Shown: one piece after another, positions 44,026-48,412 of the stretch
How the letters are laid out: each line of letters begins with the position of its first letter
Numbering within the stretch: position 1 is the stretch's first letter
Assembly: GCA_027031485.1 (NCBI GenBank)
Contig: JALVQI010000036.1
Location: forward strand, 1 to 48,412
From: Candidatus Aminicenantota bacterium
GTDB taxonomy: Bacteria; Acidobacteriota; Aminicenantia; JAMOAD01
Length of the DNA: 48,412 bases
Direction: 5' to 3'
The notes under the pieces: model-generated
What the model saw: the letters and a program-made list of their open reading frames with translations, nothing else
Told to the model about the DNA's origin: nothing
Databases searched by the model: none
Program-made: the position numbers and the translations under genes

Positions 44026-45208
44026 AGAGCTTATTGTTGAAAAGGTAAATCAGGCTGTTTCTCTTTTAAAGGAGTATGATTATGATATGTGGATTACCTT
44101 TGCAAGGGAAATAAGTGTTTCCCCGGATCCTATTCTTGATTATATTTTTGAAGATAATCTCACATGGAAATCAGCGATAATAATTACGGCTGACGGAGAT
44201 AAAACAGCCATAGTCGGTTCTCTTGATGCTGAATCCATTGAAAGAAGAGGTATTTATGAGGTTATTCCCTATGTAAAATCATTTAAAGAGCCATTTATAA
44301 AATTCATAAAAAAGAAAGCTCCGAAGAAAATTTTAATAAATTTTTCAAAAGATTCTCCCATTGCGGATGGTTTGAGCCATGGTATGTATCTGAATCTTAT
44401 TGAGGTTTTAAAAGAGGCAGGATACGAAGACAGAATTTTTTCCTCTGAAAAATTGATTTCATCTCTTTTGGGTAGAAAGAGTGAAACAGAGATAAAATTG
44501 GTTAAAAATGCCATAGATGAAACACTTAAAATCTTTGATGAGGTTACGGTTTTTTTAAAAGAAGGGGTTTCTGAAAAGGATGTTGCTTCCTTCGTAAAAT
44601 CAAAGGTTAAGGAAAGAGGGTTCGGTTATGCATGGGAAGAGGAAATGTGCCCAGCTGTATTTGCTGGTCCTCAAACAGGAGGAGCACACTCCGGTCCCAC
44701 AGATAAAGTCATCAAAAAGGGTGAAGTGGTTAATATGGATTTTGGAATAAAATTAAACGGTTATGTAAGTGATCTCCAGAGAACTTGGTATATTTTAAAG
44801 GAAAATGAAGATGATGCCCCTGAACCCGTAAAAAAAGCTTTTAAAGTTTTGATGGAATCTGTTGAAAAAGCGGCATCCGCTTTAAAAGCAGGGGTAAAAG
44901 GTATTGAAATAGATACTATAGCAAGGGAACATATTGTTAAGAATGGATATCCGGAATATCCCCATGCCTTGGGTCATCAGGTCGGAAGGAATGCCCATGA
45001 CGGAGCGGCTTTACTTGCACCAAAGTGGGAGAGATACGGGAATCTTCCGTTTTTAAAGATTGAAGAGAATATGCTCTTTACGATAGAACCTCGTATTCCT
45101 GTGGAAGGATATGGAGTTGTCACAGTGGAAGATATTGTGAGAGTTAAAAAGGACGGGGTTGAATTCTTATCTACTCCTCAAAAAGAAATAATTCTTATTA
45201 AAGGATGA
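44018..45208 (+). CDS. M24 family metallopeptidase (Xaa-Pro dipeptidase-like)
   Basis: Pita-bread-fold peptidase of 396 aa. A creatinase-like N-terminal domain (about 1-160) precedes the catalytic domain. Metal ligands are visible as the aspartates in NMDFGIKLNGYVSDLQRTW, the histidine in HALGHQVGRNAHDG, and the glutamates in FTIEPRIPVEGYG and TVEDIVRV. It probably cleaves imported peptides at X-Pro bonds. It starts inside the OPT gene end and overlaps the next PilZ gene by 4 nt (ATGA). Confidence 0.9.
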   Translation: MIEELIVEKVNQAVSLLKEYDYDMWITFAREISVSPDPILDYIFEDNLTWKSAIIITADGDKTAIVGSLDAESIERRGIYEVIPYVKSFKEPFIKFIKKKAPKKILINFSKDSPIADGLSHGMYLNLIEVLKEAGYEDRIFSSEKLISSLLGRKSETEIKLVKNAIDETLKIFDEVTVFLKEGVSEKDVASFVKSKVKERGFGYAWEEEMCPAVFAGPQTGGAHSGPTDKVIKKGEVVNMDFGIKLNGYVSDLQRTWYILKENEDDAPEPVKKAFKVLMESVEKAASALKAGVKGIEIDTIAREHIVKNGYPEYPHALGHQVGRNAHDGAALLAPKWERYGNLPFLKIEENMLFTIEPRIPVEGYGVVTVEDIVRVKKDGVEFLSTPQKEIILIKG

Positions 45209-45792
45209 TAAGCCTTATTTTATTTATCCTCAGGGAACCTCCCGATTCGGAATTAAATTCATTTTTAAAATCCATTTCTTCAACTTTTTCAAAAGGGAAA
45301 AATCCTTCGATTATTCTTTTTGTTATAGCGATTATTTTTATTCTTATGTTTCTTGTGATTGTTAAGTACATGTTTGAAGTAAGGAGAACAAGAAAAAAAC
45401 TTGAAGAAATTATTGAAAAAAGGGACTTTCCAAGGATAAATCAGGAGAGGGATTTCAGAAAGAGCAAAAGAATTAAGGTGTCAAAAGAGGATAACATTCA
45501 AGTACGGTTTAAAGAGGGGGAGCATAGGGGTGAAACCGGTCTTCTTCTTGACATATCAAAAGGAGGTCTGAGTTTCGAACCTAACTTTCCTCTCAGAAGG
45601 ATGTATGTGGATGAACTTATAAATAATTTTGAGATTGTCAGCGGAGCAACTAAGATACTCATAAAAAAAGCGAAAGTTGTCAGAATTCAACATCTCTATC
45701 ATAAAAGGGTTATTGCATTTCGCTTTCTTGATATTGATTTAAATAACAGAGAGCTTTTGATTAAATTTATATCAGATCTGGAAAGGAAATAA
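45205..45792 (+). CDS. Membrane-anchored PilZ domain protein
   Basis: A 195-aa protein with one transmembrane helix at about 35-55 (SIILFVIAIIFILMFLVIVKYM), a charged juxtamembrane stretch, and a C-terminal PilZ domain. RKSKR (about 85-89) is the RxxxR element and LLDISKGGLSFE the DxSxxG element, so cyclic di-GMP binding looks intact. Its ATG overlaps the peptidase stop. The link with peptide uptake is positional only. Confidence 0.8.
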   Translation: MISLILFILREPPDSELNSFLKSISSTFSKGKNPSIILFVIAIIFILMFLVIVKYMFEVRRTRKKLEEIIEKRDFPRINQERDFRKSKRIKVSKEDNIQVRFKEGEHRGETGLLLDISKGGLSFEPNFPLRRMYVDELINNFEIVSGATKILIKKAKVVRIQHLYHKRVIAFRFLDIDLNNRELLIKFISDLERK

Positions 45793-45804
45793 ACCTATTT
45801 TAAT

Positions 45805-45833
45805 TTGATATTACTCCGGAGCTTCTCTATAAT
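45805..45833 (+). promoter_or_regulatory. Promoter of msrAB
   Basis: TTGATA (45805-45810), 17 nt, consensus TATAAT (45828-45833), then 5 nt to the ATG at 45839. It predicts a leaderless long form. Confidence 0.75.
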
Positions 45834-45838
45834 AATAA

Positions 45839-46897
45839 ATGAAAAAAATAATTACTTTTATAATAATTTTTCTTATATTAATCGGAGGAAATTCTATTAT
45901 GAGTGAAAATAGCAGATATAAAAAGGCTCTTTTTGCCGGCGGATGTTTCTGGTGTATGGAAGCTGCTTTTAAAGATGTCAATGGAGTTATTGATGTCTTT
46001 TCCTGCTATACGGGAGGTCACAAGGAAAATCCTACCTATGAAGATGTTTTAACGGGGACAACCGGGCATTATGAAGCTGTCGAGGTTATTTATGATTCTG
46101 AAATAATCAGCTATTATGAATTATTAAAAATATACTGGATGAATATTGATCCCACTGATCCAGAGGGACAGTTTGCAGACAGAGGGCTTCAGTACAGAAC
46201 CGCAATTTTTTATTTTGATGAAGAGCAGAGGAGAATTGCCGAAAAATCAAAAAGAGAGCTTGAAAAATCAGGAAAATTTAATAAGCCCATTGTCACTGAA
46301 ATTAAAAAAGCGGGAAAAGTATATAAAGCGGAAGAGTATCATCAGAACTATTGTAATAAACATCCTGTTGAATATAAAAGTTACAGCATAGCCTCGGGGA
46401 GAATTCCCTTTATTTTAAAAATCTGGGGTAAGAGGGATGAAGAGCCATGGAAGAATTTCAAAAAGCCAGATGAGTATCAGCTGAGAATGATGCTTACTCC
46501 CCTTCAATATCATGTTACTCAGGAGAATGGAACAGAGCCTCCCTTCAATAATGAATATTATAAAAACAAAGAGGAAGGAATCTATGTGGATATTGTCTCC
46601 GGTGAGCCTCTTTTCAGTTCTCTTGATAAGTATGATTCAGGGAGCGGATGGCCGAGCTTTAAAAGAGCTCTTGAAAAGGATAATATTATCACAAGGGTTG
46701 ATAAAAGCCATGGAATGGTTAGAATAGAGGTTAGAAGTAAGTACGGGGATTCTCACTTGGGGCATTTGTTTCATGATGGACCACCTCCGACCGGCTTAAG
46801 ATACTGCATAAATTCAGCTGCTTTGAGATTTATCCCGAAATCAGAGCTTGAAAAAGAAGGTTATGGAAAATATTTAAAACTCTTTAAAAACAGATAA
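45839..46897 (+). CDS. msrAB: Bifunctional peptide methionine sulfoxide reductase MsrA/MsrB
   Basis: Repairs both S and R forms of oxidised methionine. The MsrA domain (about 25-200) has the catalytic GCFWCME with Cys36 and a likely resolving cysteine in [10 protein letters not shown]. The MsrB domain (about 210-350) has [20 protein letters not shown] and the catalytic Cys in [13 protein letters not shown]; the zinc CxxC pairs are absent, as is the GCGW resolving cysteine (Ser here). The long form begins [17 protein letters not shown], which reads as a signal peptide. A second start at 45899 ([15 protein letters not shown]) has GGAGGA upstream and would give a 332-aa cytosolic enzyme. Confidence 0.93.
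   Translation: MKKIITFIIIFLILIGGNSIMSENSRYKKALFAGGCFWCMEAAFKDVNGVIDVFSCYTGGHKENPTYEDVLTGTTGHYEAVEVIYDSEIISYYELLKIYWMNIDPTDPEGQFADRGLQYRTAIFYFDEEQRRIAEKSKRELEKSGKFNKPIVTEIKKAGKVYKAEEYHQNYCNKHPVEYKSYSIASGRIPFILKIWGKRDEEPWKNFKKPDEYQLRMMLTPLQYHVTQENGTEPPFNNEYYKNKEEGIYVDIVSGEPLFSSLDKYDSGSGWPSFKRALEKDNIITRVDKSHGMVRIEVRSKYGDSHLGHLFHDGPPPTGLRYCINSAALRFIPKSELEKEGYGKYLKLFKNR
45884..45889 (+). promoter_or_regulatory. Internal ribosome-binding site in msrAB
   Basis: GGAGGA inside the putative signal-peptide coding region, 9 nt before the in-frame ATG at 45899. It supports a second, shorter translation start. Confidence 0.6.
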
Positions 46898-46928
46898 AAT
46901 CTCAAAAAGACTCCATACGGAACTAACT

Positions 46929-46955
46929 TTTATCAAGTGATGAAATTTATCAAGT
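46929..46955 (+). repeat. Short direct repeat upstream of the propeller gene
   Basis: TTTATCAAGT occurs at 46929-46938 and again at 46946-46955, 17 nt apart start to start, in the 169-nt gap after msrAB. It could be an operator, but lies over 100 nt from the -10 box. Confidence 0.35.
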
Positions 46956-47054
46956 ATACTCACTCAAATTGTACTGTTTTATAAAGCTCACAATTTCTTT
47001 TAAATTATTACATATTTTATTCCTGTTTCCCTTCCACTATCACTTTTTTAAGTA

Positions 47055-47060
47055 TATAAT
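47055..47060 (+). promoter_or_regulatory. -10 box of the propeller protein gene
   Basis: Consensus TATAAT followed by six T residues and the ATG at 47067. No good -35 box 16 to 18 nt upstream (TTCCAC at 17 nt). Predicts a leaderless message. Confidence 0.5.
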
Positions 47061-47066
47061 TTTTTT

Positions 47067-48412
47067 ATGAAGAAAATTGTATGGTTTTTTATTTTTGTTC
47101 TGGTCGGATTGGTGGTGGTGATTTTACTGCTGCCTAAAAAGAAAATTATTCTGATTCCCGCTGAAAGAGAATATACGAAGATTGGTAAGGAGCTTACTGT
47201 TATTCCAAACGGTAGGTTTATAACCCCCGCGGGTAAAACCTTTAAGGTTGCGCCCCATCCCTTCGGGCTTGCTTTGAGTAGAGATGGGAATATTGCAGTA
47301 ACAGCAAACTCAGGTGTTGCTCCCCTTTCAATCACTATTATTAAAAATATTAGAAGCGGAGAGGTTAATATAAAACAGATTCCTCCGGGCCCAACCTCTG
47401 ATAAAGGTGTGCTCGCCTCTGTATTTATGGGCCTTGCAATATCCCCTGATAGTAAATTTGTCTATGTGGCAGGAGGAGAGGAGAATAAAATCTATATCTT
47501 TGACCTTAACACAGGTGAGAAAAAAGGTTTTATTGACTGTTCATATAAGGATAAGAATTCTGATTATACTGATGGCTATATCGGGGATCTTGTTATGAAT
47601 CGTGAGGGAAACTTAATTTTTGCTGTGGATCAGATAGGATTCAGAGTTATTATAGTTGATGTGAAAAATAAAAAGCTCTTAAAAAATGTAAAGGTAGGCA
47701 GATATCCTTTCGGTATTGCCTTATCCCCCGATGAAAAGGAGCTTTATGTGGCAAATGTGGGAATGTATGAATACTCATATTTAAAAGGAGTTGATTTTGA
47801 TAATTTGAAGGATACTGCCCCGAATTTTCCAACCTCAGCCTTTTTATCTGAAAAATCGGTAAAGGGTTATAAAACCGATAAATATGAGGTCCCTCCACTT
47901 GGAGCTCCAAATGTTCCCGAATCCTTTTCTGTATGGAAAATAGATATATCAAATCCTGAAAAAGCCTGTGTTTCAGGTAAAGTCAAAACAGGAAAGCTTG
48001 TGGGGGAAATGGTTGAAGGTGTGCCTGCGGTGGGAGGTTCAAGTCCTAACTCCATAGTTGCAACGGATAAGTATATATTTGTAAGCAATGGAAATAATGA
48101 TTCAATCTCTGTTGTAGAAAGAATTAGCTTTAAAATAAAAAAGGAGATAATGCTAACCCTTGATAAAAGATTGAAAGGTTTAAGGGGAATTATACCCTTC
48201 GGGCTTGATATCTCACCTGATTATAAAACTCTTTATGTTGCAGAGTCCGGTATAAATGCTGTTGCTGTGATTGATGCTGAAAAGCTTAAGGTCAAAGGGC
48301 ATATACCTGCCGGCTGGTTTCCCTCAAAGGTAAGGGTTTCTCCTGATAACAAATATATTGTTATTGCAAATGCAAAGGGTTATGGTAGTGGCCCCAATGG
48401 GGGTAAAAATTT
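47067..48412 (+). CDS. YncE-type beta-propeller protein, possibly fused to a phosphatase (partial)
   Basis: Exported or membrane-anchored protein, cut by the right edge after about 448 residues. An N-terminal anchor (about 4-23, VWFFIFVLVGLVVVILLL) is followed by YVTN-type propeller blades: HPFGLALSRDGNIAV, GLAISPDSKFVYVAG, YPFGIALSPDEKELYVAN, PFGLDISPDYKTLYVAESG and WFPSKVRVSPDNKYIVIANAKG. The sequence ends in GYGSGPNGGKN, a motif I associate with the junction to an alkaline phosphatase-type domain in bifunctional YncE/phosphoesterase proteins. The second domain is outside the window, so the fusion is inference. Confidence 0.75.
   Translation, partial: MKKIVWFFIFVLVGLVVVILLLPKKKIILIPAEREYTKIGKELTVIPNGRFITPAGKTFKVAPHPFGLALSRDGNIAVTANSGVAPLSITIIKNIRSGEVNIKQIPPGPTSDKGVLASVFMGLAISPDSKFVYVAGGEENKIYIFDLNTGEKKGFIDCSYKDKNSDYTDGYIGDLVMNREGNLIFAVDQIGFRVIIVDVKNKKLLKNVKVGRYPFGIALSPDEKELYVANVGMYEYSYLKGVDFDNLKDTAPNFPTSAFLSEKSVKGYKTDKYEVPPLGAPNVPESFSVWKIDISNPEKACVSGKVKTGKLVGEMVEGVPAVGGSSPNSIVATDKYIFVSNGNNDSISVVERISFKIKKEIMLTLDKRLKGLRGIIPFGLDISPDYKTLYVAESGINAVAVIDAEKLKVKGHIPAGWFPSKVRVSPDNKYIVIANAKGYGSGPNGGKN

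Overview
This is an AT-rich, densely coding bacterial chromosome segment of about 40 protein genes and one tRNA. It looks like a diderm (Gram-negative-type) bacterium: there are lipoproteins with lipoboxes, SurA/PpiD-type periplasmic foldases, a signal-peptide-bearing probable beta-barrel protein, a GspC-like PDZ protein and nucleotide-sugar enzymes for surface polysaccharide. The gene content suits an uncultured lineage (an Acidobacteriota/Aminicenantota-like relative is a guess, low confidence). No phage, integrase or transposase gene was seen.

Layout. 1-3030 (minus): nadC-nadB (NAD synthesis, nadB cut by the left edge) and a lone MoxR ATPase. 3168-7054 (plus): tRNA-Leu(CAA), sucC-sucD, a polyprenyl diphosphate synthase and a YycJ-like metallo-hydrolase. 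7051-21697 (minus): a YcgR-like PilZ protein, gltX, thiD and a LonB-like protease in one operon; smc; a small SH3 lipoprotein; then an operon of two PPIC foldases, an unknown gene and polA. 21926-27320 (plus): an ArsB/NhaD-type permease, a probable outer-membrane protein, trkH-trkA potassium uptake and a small PilZ protein. 27309-31806 (minus): rfbB, an Rmd-like sugar epimerase/reductase, a fused VTE5-like/DUF92 lipid kinase-type membrane protein, and an orphan cas6. 31992-48412 (plus): ferritin-like protein, LOG protein, metallo-hydrolase; a long unit (flippase-like protein, nrdR, hsp20, lon, PAP2, GspC-like); a ppiD-OPT transporter-M24 peptidase-PilZ unit; msrAB; and a YncE-type propeller protein cut by the right edge.

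The most striking signal is regulatory. Sigma70-type promoters with mostly 17-bp spacers can be read by eye in front of nearly every transcription unit. In about half of them the -10 hexamer ends only 5-8 nt before an ATG that has no Shine-Dalgarno sequence, which predicts leaderless mRNAs (nadC, the YcgR-like PilZ gene, rfbB, cas6, the permease, the PPIC lipoprotein, the flippase-like gene, msrAB, the propeller gene). The remaining units have 15-50 nt leaders with a clear GGAGG-type site. The msrAB unit appears to combine both: a leaderless start that adds a signal peptide and an internal Shine-Dalgarno-driven start that would make a cytosolic form.

Other points of interest are an hsp20 gene whose ribosome-binding site and ATG are out of frame with the body, smc lying directly behind a strong terminator with no visible promoter, an orphan Cas6 beside a repeat-rich intergenic region, and a family of about 30-bp repeats paired with palindromes at two loci, whose outer copies end at the -35 box of a promoter. 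All assignments come from reading motifs; no database search was run.
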